From the NCBI RefSeq assembly GCF_004522095.1, contig NZ_SPUI01000004.1, positions 124,001 through 188,000 of the forward strand: a DNA stretch of 64,000 bases. Direction: 5' to 3'. Below, one piece after another: positions 1 to 7,836 of this stretch. Each line of letters starts with the position of its first letter. Within the stretch, counting starts at the first letter, position 1. The translations under genes and the position numbers were made by a program. The DNA is from Nocardioides sp. 503. GTDB lineage: Bacteria; Actinomycetota; Actinomycetes; Propionibacteriales; Nocardioidaceae. Below the pieces are notes generated by a model that searched no databases, was not told the origin of the DNA, and saw nothing but the letters and a program-made list of their open reading frames with translations.

Positions 1-4
1 GGTC

Positions 5-673
5 GTGGTCTCCGCCCACCCCGACGACGAGAGCCTGGGCGCCGGCGGCCTCATCGCCACGGCCTTCACGCGCGGCATCCCCGTCTACGTCGTCCTCCTC
101 ACCGCCGGAGAGGCGTCGCAGTCGCCCTCCGAGGGCTACACCCGTCACGCGCTCGCGACCCTGCGCCTCGCCGAGATGGAGAACGCGCTCGCGCGCCTGG
201 CCCCCGACACGCCGTTGGTCTTCCTGGGCGCGCCCGACGGTGGGGTGGCCGACTGCGAGTCGCAAGTCACCCACTCGCTGACCGAGCTCCTGGGCGAGGC
301 CTCGGCCACGCTGGTCGCCGCGCCGTGGCGACGCGACGGCCACCCCGACCACGACGCCGCCGGGCGGGCCGCCGCGGCGGCGGCCGAGGCGTCGGGGGCG
401 ACGCTGGTGGAGTACCCGGTGTGGTTCTGGAGCGAGGGCGACCCCTCCACCGCGCCCTGGGAGGACATGGTCTGCCTGACGCTGAGCTCGGACGCCCACG
501 ACGCCAAGGCCGCCGCGATCCGGTGCCACGCGAGCCAGCTCGGGCCGCGGTCCGGACGTCCGGACGCGCGACCGACGCTGCCCGGGCGGGTCCTGGCCCA
601 CTTCTCCGGCGCCCACGAGCACTTCGTCGCGACACGCGTCGAGATCCCCGATCCGCTCGCCGCGACGGGATAG
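5..673 (+). CDS. PIG-L family deacetylase (5' end outside window)
   Basis: Zn-dependent N-acetylglucosaminyl de-N-acetylase family (LmbE/PIG-L; in actinobacteria MshB and Mca of mycothiol metabolism belong here). The metal-binding AHPDDE motif is visible at residues 4-9 and a GHPDHD motif near residue 113, which together give the usual His-Asp-His zinc site. The reading frame is open to the first base of the window and the AHPDD motif normally lies 5-15 residues from the N terminus, so the GTG at 5 is probably internal and a few residues are missing. The substrate cannot be assigned: no mycothiol genes are adjacent, and lipid- or sugar-linked GlcNAc are equally possible. It ends about 90 bp before the oppositely oriented adenosine deaminase. 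Confidence 0.85.
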   Translation: MVSAHPDDESLGAGGLIATAFTRGIPVYVVLLTAGEASQSPSEGYTRHALATLRLAEMENALARLAPDTPLVFLGAPDGGVADCESQVTHSLTELLGEASATLVAAPWRRDGHPDHDAAGRAAAAAAEASGATLVEYPVWFWSEGDPSTAPWEDMVCLTLSSDAHDAKAAAIRCHASQLGPRSGRPDARPTLPGRVLAHFSGAHEHFVATRVEIPDPLAATG

Positions 674-760
674 GAAAGGGGTCAGGCCCCGCACTGTATG
701 AGAGTGCGGGGCCATATCTCTGCCCTGGCGCTGACCCTGACGCTGCCGCCGGCGACGCCC

Positions 761-1774
761 TCACGCCTGCGCGGCGACGTGCTCCTCGATCTCGCCCAGC
801 ACGCGTGCCTTGACGTCCTCGGGCGCGAAGGACACCTCGACCGCCGTACGCGCCAGGTCGGCGACGCCGCGGTCGTCCAGATCGAGCAGGTCGGCGGCGA
901 TCTCGTACTCGCGGTTGAGCGTGGTGCCGAACATCGGCGGGTCGTCGGAGTTGATCGTGACGACCACCCCGGCGTCGACGAACGCCCGCAGCGGGTGCTC
1001 GGCCAGGGTCGCGACCGCGCGGGTCGCAAGGTTGGAGGACGGGCAGACCTCCAGCGGGATCCGGTGCTCGGCGAGGTGCGCCAGCAGCGCGGGGTCGGCC
1101 GCCGAGGAGGTCCCGTGGCCGATGCGCTCCGCGCCCAGCAGCCGCACGGCGTCCCAGACGGTCTCTGGGCCGGTCGTCTCCCCCGCGTGCGGCACCGAGT
1201 GGAGCCCGGCGGCGCGCGCGGCGGTGAAGTGCGGCTCGAACTGCGGGCGCGGCACCCCGATCTCGGGGCCTCCCAGCCCGAACCCGACCAGGCCCTCGGG
1301 CCGGTGGTCGAGCGCGTAGCGCAGCGTGTCGTCCGCAGCCGGCAGCCCCGACTCGCCGGGGATGTCGTAGATCCAGCGCAGCACCAGCCCGAAGTCGCGC
1401 TCGGCCGACAGCCGGGCGTCCTCGATGGCCTCGGTGTAGGCCTCGATCGCGATCCCCGCCGCCACCGACGTGTACGGCGTGCAGGTGAGCTCGGCGTAGC
1501 GCAGCGACTGCGCCTGGGACATCTCACGGGCGATCTCGTAGGTGAGGTAGCGCAGGTCCTCCGGCGTGCGGATCAGCCCGACCACCGCGAGGTAGACGTC
1601 GATGAAGTGCGCGAAGTCGCGGAACTCGAAGAACGACCGCAGCGCGTCCGGGTCGGACGGCACCGTGCCCGGGTGCCGCTCGGCCAGCTCGCTGACGATC
1701 CGGGGCGAGGCGGATCCGATGTGGTGGACGTGCAGCTCGGCCTTGGGCAGCCGTGAGATGAAGTCGTCGCTCAT
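761..1774 (-). CDS. add: Adenosine deaminase family protein
   Basis: Metal-dependent hydrolase of the adenosine/adenine deaminase family (purine salvage, adenosine to inosine plus ammonia). Visible landmarks: the N-terminal zinc motif KAELHVHHIG around residues 11-20 (His14, His16), VPHAGE with the catalytic Glu, RIGHG, and INSDDPPMFG near the C terminus carrying the last zinc-ligand Asp. Length 337 aa is normal. The ATG at 1774 gives the family-typical N terminus; the open frame extends upstream without homology. The sequence after the first motif is HHIGSAS instead of HLEGT, a variant I associate with actinobacterial paralogues, so adenosine versus another aminopurine is not settled. It lies about 60 bp downstream of the DsbA-like gene on the same strand. 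Confidence 0.88.
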   Translation of the reverse strand: MSDDFISRLPKAELHVHHIGSASPRIVSELAERHPGTVPSDPDALRSFFEFRDFAHFIDVYLAVVGLIRTPEDLRYLTYEIAREMSQAQSLRYAELTCTPYTSVAAGIAIEAYTEAIEDARLSAERDFGLVLRWIYDIPGESGLPAADDTLRYALDHRPEGLVGFGLGGPEIGVPRPQFEPHFTAARAAGLHSVPHAGETTGPETVWDAVRLLGAERIGHGTSSAADPALLAHLAEHRIPLEVCPSSNLATRAVATLAEHPLRAFVDAGVVVTINSDDPPMFGTTLNREYEIAADLLDLDDRGVADLARTAVEVSFAPEDVKARVLGEIEEHVAAQA

Positions 1775-1833
1775 CCCCGCGATGCTGCCAGCCGCCCGGC
1801 CAGATGCGCGAAACCGCGGCACCCCGCCGTGCC

Positions 1834-2580
1834 TCACTCCAGCTCGGCGACCAGGTTGTCCGCGATCTCCTCGATCGTCCGACCGTCCTGGTAGGCCTTG
1901 CCGTCGAGCAGGATGGTCGGCGTGCTGCTGACCCCCGCGTCCGCCGCCGCCTTCGTCGCGTCCTCGACCCAGTCCTTCTCCGTGAGCCCCTCGATGCCCG
2001 GCTTCACGGCGGCCTCGTCGGCGCCGGCGTCCACGGCCTTCTCGAGCAGCCAGTCGGCGCCGGGCTGCTCGCCCGACTCGGAGGGCTGGTCGGCGTAGAT
2101 CAGGTCGTGAAACTTCTTGGCGACCTCCGGGCCCTCCTTGTCGAGCAGCACCGCGAACGCGTTGGCGGCCGCGACCGAGTAGTCGGTCTGCAGCAGGTTG
2201 AAGGGCCGGTACTCGACCTGGACCTTGCCCTCCTTGGCGAGCTTGTCGAGCTGGTCGGAGGACTCGCGCTCGAGCTGCCCGCAGAAGGGGCACAGGAAGT
2301 CCTCGTAGATGACCACGTCGTGGGGGGCGCCGGAGTCGCCGATCGTCAGCCCGAAGTCGCTCTGGCCGGCCGGTGCCGCGTCGATGTCGTCCGCGGAGTC
2401 GCGCGAGGCGTTGACGAAGAACAGCACGCCCACGATGAGCACCATCGCGACCACCACGCCGGCCACGACCAGCAGGTTGCGGCGGCGCTCGGCGGCCTGC
2501 TGCTGGCGGATCAGCTCGGCGGCGCGTTCGGCGCGGGCCTGGGCCTTCTGCGACTTGGTGGGCTTGGGCGGGTTGGGCAC
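1834..2580 (-). CDS. Membrane-anchored DsbA-like thiol-disulfide oxidoreductase
   Basis: 248-residue protein with a basic cytoplasmic N terminus rich in Lys/Arg/Gln, one membrane segment at about residues 33-55, and an extracytoplasmic thioredoxin/DsbA-fold domain (Thioredoxin_4 type). The active-site motif CPFC lies in YEDFLCPFCGQ near residue 100, and the cis-Pro loop is in VSSTPTILLDG near the C terminus. Expected role: disulfide formation or exchange in exported proteins. It starts 4 bp after the stop of the MauE-like membrane protein, so the two are almost certainly co-transcribed; this pairing is typical, with the MauE/DoxX-type partner thought to recycle the oxidoreductase. An upstream promoter sits before the partner gene. 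Confidence 0.9.
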   Translation of the reverse strand: MPNPPKPTKSQKAQARAERAAELIRQQQAAERRRNLLVVAGVVVAMVLIVGVLFFVNASRDSADDIDAAPAGQSDFGLTIGDSGAPHDVVIYEDFLCPFCGQLERESSDQLDKLAKEGKVQVEYRPFNLLQTDYSVAAANAFAVLLDKEGPEVAKKFHDLIYADQPSESGEQPGADWLLEKAVDAGADEAAVKPGIEGLTEKDWVEDATKAAADAGVSSTPTILLDGKAYQDGRTIEEIADNLVAELE

Positions 2581-2584
2581 GGGA

Positions 2585-3061
2585 TCAGCCTTCGTGGGTC
2601 GGGGACGTCGTACGGCGGAACAGCAGGTCGTCCAGCGCGAGGCGCGAGCGCCTCAGCCAGACGAGGTAGAGGGAGGCGAGCAGGAGCGCGGCGTCGCGGG
2701 CGATCTCCCACGGGTAGCTGGACTGCGCGTCGGGGTCGTATCCACCGCCGCCGAAGCAGCCGCAGTCGATCTCCATGCCGCGCGCCCAGACCGAGGCGAT
2801 GCCGATGATGAACACCACGAACAGCACCGCCGAGACCGCGGCGGCGCCGCGGGTCAGCAGGCCCAGCACGAGCGCCAGTCCGACCACGATCTCCAGCGGC
2901 GGCAGCAGGTAGCCGACCGCCTCCGCGGCCGACGCCGGGAGCAGCTCGTAGGCCCGCACCGCCTGCACGCTCGCGTAGGGGTCGGGGAGCTTGACCGCGC
3001 CGGCGTAGATCCAGACCCCACCGGTCACCAGACGCGCCACCAGTCCGAGCCATTGCCTCAC
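2585..3061 (-). CDS. MauE/DoxX-like integral membrane redox protein
   Basis: 158 residues with four predicted membrane segments. The conserved CGCFG motif in MEIDCGCFGGGG sits about two-thirds along, typical of the MauE/DoxX group that pairs with DsbA- or thioredoxin-like proteins. Start: the GTG at 3061 is chosen because a -10 hexamer (TAGCCT, 3069-3074) ends 7 nt upstream, fitting a leaderless transcript; the longer open frame upstream runs through the divergent orn gene and is a shadow. It is the first gene of the operon with the DsbA-like gene (4-bp gap). Probable role: membrane electron transfer to the partner's CXXC. Confidence 0.85.
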   Translation of the reverse strand: MRQWLGLVARLVTGGVWIYAGAVKLPDPYASVQAVRAYELLPASAAEAVGYLLPPLEIVVGLALVLGLLTRGAAAVSAVLFVVFIIGIASVWARGMEIDCGCFGGGGYDPDAQSSYPWEIARDAALLLASLYLVWLRRSRLALDDLLFRRTTSPTHEG

Positions 3062-3068
3062 GACCCTG

Positions 3069-3074
3069 AGGCTA
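3069..3074 (-). promoter_or_regulatory. -10 box of the MauE/DsbA operon
   Basis: TAGCCT read on the minus strand, 7 nt before the GTG start at 3061; suggests transcription starts at the start codon. Confidence 0.5.
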
Positions 3075-3138
3075 GGGGCGGACCCTGAGTCGAGTCTGAG
3101 AGGCGAAGGTCCCGACCTGCCGGGACGCCGGGCCCGAC

Positions 3139-3144
3139 TACTGT
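3139..3144 (+). promoter_or_regulatory. -10 box of orn
   Basis: TACTGT, 7 nt before the GTG at 3152. Divergent from the -10 of the MauE gene 65 bp away, so the two operons share one short intergenic promoter region. Confidence 0.5.
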
Positions 3145-3151
3145 GGGAGGC

Positions 3152-3787
3152 GTGAGCGACCGACTGGTGTGGATCGACTGTGAGATGACCGGGCTCGACC
3201 TGAAGGCGGACGCGCTGATCGAGGTCGCGGCCCTGGTCACCGACTTCGACCTCAACGTGCTCGGCGAGGGCATCGACATCATCGTCAAGCCGCCGCCCGA
3301 GGCCCTGGAGCAGATGATCGACTTCGTCCGCACCATGCACGAGAAGTCCGGCCTGCTCGAGGAGCTCGACTCCGGCGTCTCGCTCGCCGAGGCCGAGGAG
3401 CAGGTGCTGGCCTACATCCGGGAGCACTGCCCCGACGGCACCCGCCCGCCGCTGGCCGGCAACACGGTCTCCACGGACCGGCTCTTCCTCTCCCGCGACA
3501 TGCCCGACCTGGACTCGTTCCTGCACTACCGGATCGTCGACGTCTCCTCCATCAAGGAGCTGTCGCGCCGGTGGTTCCCCAAGGCCTACTTCGCGGCCCC
3601 GGCCAAGCGCGGCAACCACCGCGCCCTGGCCGACATCCAGGAGAGCATCGAGGAGCTGCGCTACTACCGCGAGGCCGTCTTCGTGCCCTCCCCCGGCCCG
3701 GACACCGCCGCCGCCCGCCCGATCGCCGAGCGTCACGGTGGCGCGCTGACCGGCATCACCGAGCCCGATTCCAGCCCGACGCCCTGA
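3152..3787 (+). CDS. orn: Oligoribonuclease (DEDDh 3'-5' exonuclease)
   Basis: Degrades 2-5 nt RNA oligomers and diribonucleotides such as pGpG in the final step of mRNA turnover. DEDDh motifs are visible: Exo I in [10 protein letters not shown] at residues 6-15, Exo II in [11 protein letters not shown], and Exo III with His-Asp in [14 protein letters not shown]. Length (211 aa) is slightly above the usual 180-200 because of a Pro-rich tail. The GTG at 3152 (VSDRLVWID) matches the family N terminus and lies 7 nt after a -10 box; the GTG at 3143 would fall within the promoter. The gene is followed by tRNA-His. Confidence 0.95.
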   Translation: MSDRLVWIDCEMTGLDLKADALIEVAALVTDFDLNVLGEGIDIIVKPPPEALEQMIDFVRTMHEKSGLLEELDSGVSLAEAEEQVLAYIREHCPDGTRPPLAGNTVSTDRLFLSRDMPDLDSFLHYRIVDVSSIKELSRRWFPKAYFAAPAKRGNHRALADIQESIEELRYYREAVFVPSPGPDTAAARPIAERHGGALTGITEPDSSPTP

Positions 3788-3844
3788 TCCGTCTACACTC
3801 CTCTCTGATCCTGACAGCACCCCCGGTGCCGCCTGGATCGACCT

Positions 3845-3921
3845 GGTGGGTATAGCTCAGCTGGTAGAGCGCCGCCTTGTGGTGGCGGATGTCGCGGGTT
3901 CAAGTCCCGTTACTCACCCCA
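3845..3921 (+). tRNA. tRNA-His (anticodon GTG)
   Basis: Complete cloverleaf: acceptor GTGGGTA (3846-3852) pairs with TACTCAC (3911-3917), including one G-U pair. The encoded extra G-1 at 3845 faces C73, the hallmark of tRNA-His. The anticodon stem CCGCC/GGCGG encloses the loop TTGTGGT, giving GTG. CCA is encoded at 3919-3921. Confidence 0.97.
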
Positions 3922-3927
3922 GCGTGA

Positions 3928-3965
3928 TCGAGCCCCCGACCCGGACACCCGGGTCGGGGGCTCGA
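3928..3965 (+). terminator. Hairpin terminator after tRNA-His
   Basis: Perfect 17-bp inverted repeat (3928-3944 and 3949-3965) around a 4-nt ACAC loop, starting 6 bp after the tRNA. There is no clean T-tract, only CTTCTC a few bases on, as is common for high-GC actinobacterial terminators. Confidence 0.8.
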
Positions 3966-4070
3966 CGCCTTCTCGGACTCCTTCGTTAAGGGGATGGCGC
4001 TGCCGGCGGCGTACTCAGGAGCCTGGACGGGTACGGGCTACCTGCACCTGTCCGAGAGCAGAGGAGACCC

Positions 4071-4574
4071 ATGAGCGAGAACGGCGACATCGCAGCGGAG
4101 ATCGGCACCGACCCCGGCGTGGACGACACCGGGGACGCGTCGGGCGAGAGCTACCACGGCTACAGCGTCGACGACGAGGACCAGCCGCAGAGCTCGGGCG
4201 ACAGCCTGGTCGACAACCGCGGGCTGGCCGAGCCGCTGGACGAGGGCTACAGCCCTCCCGAGAAGTGGTCAGCCGCCCAGGGCTTCGGCAACACCCCGCT
4301 GGAGGAGAGCCTCGGTGAGACCCTCGACCAGCGGGTCGAGCAGGAGGTCCCCGAGCCCGACCCCTACGAGCAGGCCGAGCTCGAAGCCGCCGACCTGGAC
4401 CGCGACGTCACCGACGACACCGTCGGCGAGGCGCGCGCGGGCCGGCTGGTGGCACCCGACGAGGGCGCCCACGAGGACGTCGAGAAGGACCTGGTCGCCG
4501 AGGACGTCGGCATCGACGGCGCCGGCGCGGGCGCTGAGGAAGCGGCCGTGCACGTCATCGACGACGTGCCCTGA
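4071..4574 (+). CDS. DUF5709 family protein
   Basis: 167-residue, strongly acidic, low-complexity soluble protein without membrane segment or signal. The motif order (YSVDDEDQPQ, then LDEGYSPPEKW, then ESLGETLDQRVEQE-PEPDPY, then AGRLVAPDEGAHED) is that of the actinobacterial DUF5709 family, of unknown function. The ATG has a good Shine-Dalgarno (GAGGAG, 6-7 nt upstream). The gene is monocistronic and tail-to-tail with the next gene. Function is unknown; high Asp/Glu content suggests a disordered or stress-related protein, but that is a guess. Confidence 0.8.
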   Translation: MSENGDIAAEIGTDPGVDDTGDASGESYHGYSVDDEDQPQSSGDSLVDNRGLAEPLDEGYSPPEKWSAAQGFGNTPLEESLGETLDQRVEQEVPEPDPYEQAELEAADLDRDVTDDTVGEARAGRLVAPDEGAHEDVEKDLVAEDVGIDGAGAGAEEAAVHVIDDVP

Positions 4575-4614
4575 CCGCTCCCCCGCTCACCTGCCGGTCT
4601 GCCCGGTCACCGGC

Positions 4615-6294
4615 TCACCCGCGCAGCGGCGGGAACTGGTGCCCCCGGGTGTCGCGCTCGGCACGCATGACGATCAGGTCGCCGTGCGTGCCGTAGCCGA
4701 GCAGGTCCTCGTCGAGCTGCGTGCCGTTGAACGTCACCAGCAACCAGCGGGTGCGGTTGTCGCGCAGCGGCACCGGGATCACCATCGGCCACGGGATGTT
4801 GGTCGGGTGCGGCGCGTCGAGCCGGCCGACCTGCTTCATGGCCAGGTTGTAGACCGGGTACTGCCCGCGGATCGCGGCCGGTGAGGCGTCGCCGTTGCTG
4901 GCCATGACGTACCAGCGGTCGCCGAACTTCTGCAGCACCGGCCCCTCAGTCTCCACCTTCGCGGCGTCGGCACCGACCAGCTGCAGGTCGGTGAAGTCGC
5001 CGCCCGCCTTGCTGCGCGCGAGCGCGGGGTAGAAGTTGAAGAACTCGCGGGCGTTGACGAAGCCGACGTACCAGCGGCGCCGGATCCGCACCAGGTGCGG
5101 GTCCCACTGGCCGACGGCCGCGGAGGGCAGCTGGGCCAGCGGCAGCGGCAGCCGCCGGGTGCGCAGGACGTGGACGCCACGCAGCGGGCTGCGGCGCTTC
5201 GGGAGCGTGACGTAGTTGACCTGCACGCTCTCGCCGCTGAAGTCACCCCAGGTGCTGTTGGCGATGATCCAGCGGTCGTTGGCCTCGTCGAGCACGATGT
5301 GCCCGGCGTGGTCGCCCAGCACCGTGCGGTTCCCGTCGCGCTGGAAGAACAGGTTGGCCACCTGCTTGAGCTCGAAGGTGCGCACGTCCATCGTCCACAC
5401 GCCCCAGTGGGCGGTCTCGAAGAAGCCGAGGCCGGCCTGGGTGAAGGTGAGGTAGGCCAGGTTGTCCTTGATGTACGGCGTGCCGTCGGCGCGGGTGACC
5501 AGGTGCGGGTCGCGCAGGCCGAGCTGTCCGAAGTAGCCGGCCACCACGCCGTCGAGGACCACGGCGCCCGAGGGCGCACGCACGCCGAAGCCGTTGCGGT
5601 ACTGCGCCAGGTTGGCCGGGCGGCGCAGGTCCAGGATGCCGGAGAGGTTGCCCTTGACGAGCGGCCGGAAGCCCGAGCCGTCGTCGATGAAGGCCACCAC
5701 CGTCGTGCTCGTCAGGCCGAAGCCGAGGCGGAACGGCTTCTGCACGTCCACCGCCGCCGTGCCGAGCGTCTGGACCGTGCCACCGACCGAGACCTCGAGG
5801 CCGACCGTGGCTGCGTTGCCGTCGTACCTGGCGACGACGTAGTTGTCGGCGTCCTTGATCAACCCGCTCATGACCGTGCCCCGGCTGGTGCCGCGGGCCG
5901 CCACGTCGACCACCACGGCGGCGTACGGCGAGCGCTGCCGGGTCTGCGAGCGGAAGAGGGTGAAGAACGGCGAGGTGCCGGACACCCGCAGGTGCCCGCC
6001 CCCGAACTGGATCCTGCCGCGGCTCCCCGTCGGGGACAGCCGCTCGTAGGTCTCGTGGCCGCGCTCGAACCGGTCGCGCAGCTGGACGAAGCCCCGGGCG
6101 ACCAGGTCGACGGGGCGCTGGCGGCGCACCACCTCGAAGTCCAGGTCGAAGGGGTCGAGGTCGCGGGGCGCCGACAGCGCGCCGACGGCGCCGGCCGCCG
6201 GGGCGGCCACCGCCAGGCCGGTCAGGCCGGCCGCCTTGAACATGGTCCGGCGGTCGAGCGCCGGGGTGGGGGTCGTGGTCGTGCCGAGATCCAT
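4615..6294 (-). CDS. Tat-exported glycoside-hydrolase-like protein
   Basis: 559 residues. The N terminus carries a twin-arginine signal (DRRTMFKAAGLTG at about residues 14-26) followed by an Ala-rich hydrophobic stretch, so it should be exported folded. The body contains repeated Trp/Asp-rich beta-strand patterns (for example HWGVWTMDVR and GDRWYVMASNGD) resembling the propeller folds of GH43-type or related hydrolases, preceded by a jelly-roll-like domain at about residues 50-230. I cannot identify catalytic residues with confidence, so hydrolase activity is an inference. The ATG at 6294 has a GGAGG ribosome site 7 nt upstream. Divergent from the MarR-GNAT gene with about 120 bp between starts. 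Confidence 0.6.
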   Translation of the reverse strand: MDLGTTTTPTPALDRRTMFKAAGLTGLAVAAPAAGAVGALSAPRDLDPFDLDFEVVRRQRPVDLVARGFVQLRDRFERGHETYERLSPTGSRGRIQFGGGHLRVSGTSPFFTLFRSQTRQRSPYAAVVVDVAARGTSRGTVMSGLIKDADNYVVARYDGNAATVGLEVSVGGTVQTLGTAAVDVQKPFRLGFGLTSTTVVAFIDDGSGFRPLVKGNLSGILDLRRPANLAQYRNGFGVRAPSGAVVLDGVVAGYFGQLGLRDPHLVTRADGTPYIKDNLAYLTFTQAGLGFFETAHWGVWTMDVRTFELKQVANLFFQRDGNRTVLGDHAGHIVLDEANDRWIIANSTWGDFSGESVQVNYVTLPKRRSPLRGVHVLRTRRLPLPLAQLPSAAVGQWDPHLVRIRRRWYVGFVNAREFFNFYPALARSKAGGDFTDLQLVGADAAKVETEGPVLQKFGDRWYVMASNGDASPAAIRGQYPVYNLAMKQVGRLDAPHPTNIPWPMVIPVPLRDNRTRWLLVTFNGTQLDEDLLGYGTHGDLIVMRAERDTRGHQFPPLRG

Positions 6295-6396
6295 CGGGAT
6301 GCCTCCGAGTCGGGTGATGGAGTGAGACGTACGTCACGGTTCCCCTCGAGCGGGCCGAGCACGCACCCCGGGACCCGCTGGCGTGACCCGATATTT

Positions 6397-6414
6397 GTCT
6401 GACTAGAGTCAGAC
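6397..6414 (+). promoter_or_regulatory. Operator and -10 box of the MarR-GNAT gene
   Basis: Perfect inverted repeat GTCTGAC-TAGA-GTCAGAC. The central TAGAGT (6404-6409) is a good -10 hexamer ending 7 nt before the ATG at 6417. A dimeric repressor bound here would mask the -10 box, so autoregulation by the MarR domain is the simplest reading. Confidence 0.65.
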
Positions 6415-6416
6415 GA

Positions 6417-7331
6417 ATGGAGAGCACCGCGGTCCTGCGCCGCTTCAACCGGACCTACACCCAGCGCATCGGGGCGCTCGACGAGTCCTTCCTGGGGCTG
6501 GGGATGCCCCTGGCGTCGGCTCGGCTGCTCTTCGAGATCGGCGGCGCGCAGCCGGTCACCGTGCAGGACCTGCGCGCGCGCCTGGGCCTGGACTCGGGTT
6601 ACCTCAGCCGGCTGCTGCGCGGGCTGGAGTCCCGCCGCCTCGTCGAGCTCAGCCCCGACCCGGCCGACCGGCGGCGCCGGGTCGCCGCGCTGACGGAGTC
6701 GGGCGCCCGGCTGCTGACGGACCTCGACGATCGCTCCGACGCTCTCGCGACCCGGCTGCTGGAGCCGCTCAGCGAGCGGCAGCGCGCGCGGCTGGCCGAA
6801 GCGCTCGCGACCGCCGACCTGCTGGTGCGCGCCGCCACGCTGGAGTTCGAGGTGGTCGACCCGGCTTCCCCGAACGCCCGACTGGCGATGGGCCACTACT
6901 TCGCCGAGCTGGACCGGCGCTTCGAGGGCGGCTTCGATCCCGGCCCGCTCACCGAGGCCGACCTCGCCACGATGCGCCCGCCGGGCGGCACGTTCGTGCT
7001 GGCACGCAGCGACGGGGAGGTCGTCGCCTGCGGCGGCGTGCAGTCGCTCGGCGAGGGGGTGGGCGAGGTCAAGCGCATGTGGGTGCACGACGGCTGGCGG
7101 GGCGCCGGGCTCGGGGCGCGGATGCTGCGCCGGCTCGAGGACGACGCGGCGGCGCTGGGCCACACCGTCGTACGGCTCGACACCAACGCGACCCTCACCG
7201 ACGCGATCGCGCTCTACGAGCGCTCCGGCTACGCCTCGGTCGCGCGCTACAACGACAACCCCTACGCGCAGCGGTGGTTCGAGAAGCCGCTCAGCGCTCC
7301 CGCGGCATCGACTCGTAGGCCGCGCGGCTGA
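6417..7331 (+). CDS. MarR-GNAT fusion: transcriptional regulator / N-acetyltransferase
   Basis: 304 residues in two parts. Residues 1-145 form a MarR-type winged helix (recognition region around DSGYLSRLLRGLESRRLVEL, then the wing with PDPADRRRRVAALTESG). Residues 150-300 form a GNAT acetyltransferase with the acetyl-CoA signature VKRMWVHDGWRGAGLGARML and the later TNATLTDAIALYERSGY. Fusions of this kind occur in many actinobacteria; regulated genes and acetyl acceptors are mostly unknown. A palindromic operator sits 3 bp before the ATG, which implies a leaderless, probably autorepressed transcript. The 3' end overlaps the opposite-strand GNAT gene by 41 bp. Confidence 0.88.
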   Translation: MESTAVLRRFNRTYTQRIGALDESFLGLGMPLASARLLFEIGGAQPVTVQDLRARLGLDSGYLSRLLRGLESRRLVELSPDPADRRRRVAALTESGARLLTDLDDRSDALATRLLEPLSERQRARLAEALATADLLVRAATLEFEVVDPASPNARLAMGHYFAELDRRFEGGFDPGPLTEADLATMRPPGGTFVLARSDGEVVACGGVQSLGEGVGEVKRMWVHDGWRGAGLGARMLRRLEDDAAALGHTVVRLDTNATLTDAIALYERSGYASVARYNDNPYAQRWFEKPLSAPAASTRRPRG

Positions 7332-7836
7332 AGAACGCGAGCCGCGCCGGCTTGGTCGACAGCTGGACGACGGGACCGAGCTCGAAGCCCAGCCGCTCGA
7401 CGAGTGCCACCGCCTTGGCGTTGCGCGCGTCCGGCTCGGCCACCAGCCGCTGCACCGTCGGGTCGGCGAACACCGTGTCGAGCAGGAACGCCACGACCGT
7501 GCCGGTGAAACCGCTGCGGCGACTTGTCGGCGGCGCCAGCATGAAGTGGACGCCGACGTCGCCCGGGCGGACGTCGAGGTGCTCACCGACCTCCTCGGCG
7601 CGCGGGTCGTAGGTCTGGAAGAGCGCGGCCGCCTCGTCGTCGGCCCAGGCGAGGTACGCCGCGTGCGTGGGCTGCTCGTCGATCCACTCGTAGATCTCGC
7701 GGACCTCCTCGAGCGTGTGCTCGGTCATCATCCAGAACTGCGCCCGGTCCTCGACCACCCACGCGTGCAGCAGTGGCGAGTCCCGCGCCGGGTCGACGCG
7801 CTCCAGGCGCAGGTGCCGGATGCCCGCGTCGGTCAT
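7291..7836 (-). CDS. GNAT family N-acetyltransferase
   Basis: 181 residues, single-domain GNAT of the type related to siderophore/aminoglycoside acetyltransferases (HLRLERVDP at the N terminus, then HFMLAPPTSRRSGFTG as the acyl-CoA loop, then RLVAEPDARNAKAVALVERLGF). The ATG at 7836 overlaps the stop of the penicillin acylase gene as ATGA, so it is translationally coupled to it. Its last 41 bp overlap the end of the MarR-GNAT gene on the other strand. With an amidase-type partner, acylation or deacylation of a shared amine substrate such as a siderophore or lactone-type signal is possible but unproven. Confidence 0.85.
   Translation of the reverse strand: MTDAGIRHLRLERVDPARDSPLLHAWVVEDRAQFWMMTEHTLEEVREIYEWIDEQPTHAAYLAWADDEAAALFQTYDPRAEEVGEHLDVRPGDVGVHFMLAPPTSRRSGFTGTVVAFLLDTVFADPTVQRLVAEPDARNAKAVALVERLGFELGPVVQLSTKPARLAFFSRAAYESMPRER

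Noticed and set aside
2585..3820. 411-codon minus-strand frame extending the MauE-like gene through orn
   Set aside because: The N-terminal extension is antisense to orn; the GTG at 3061 has a -10 box and begins the membrane domain.
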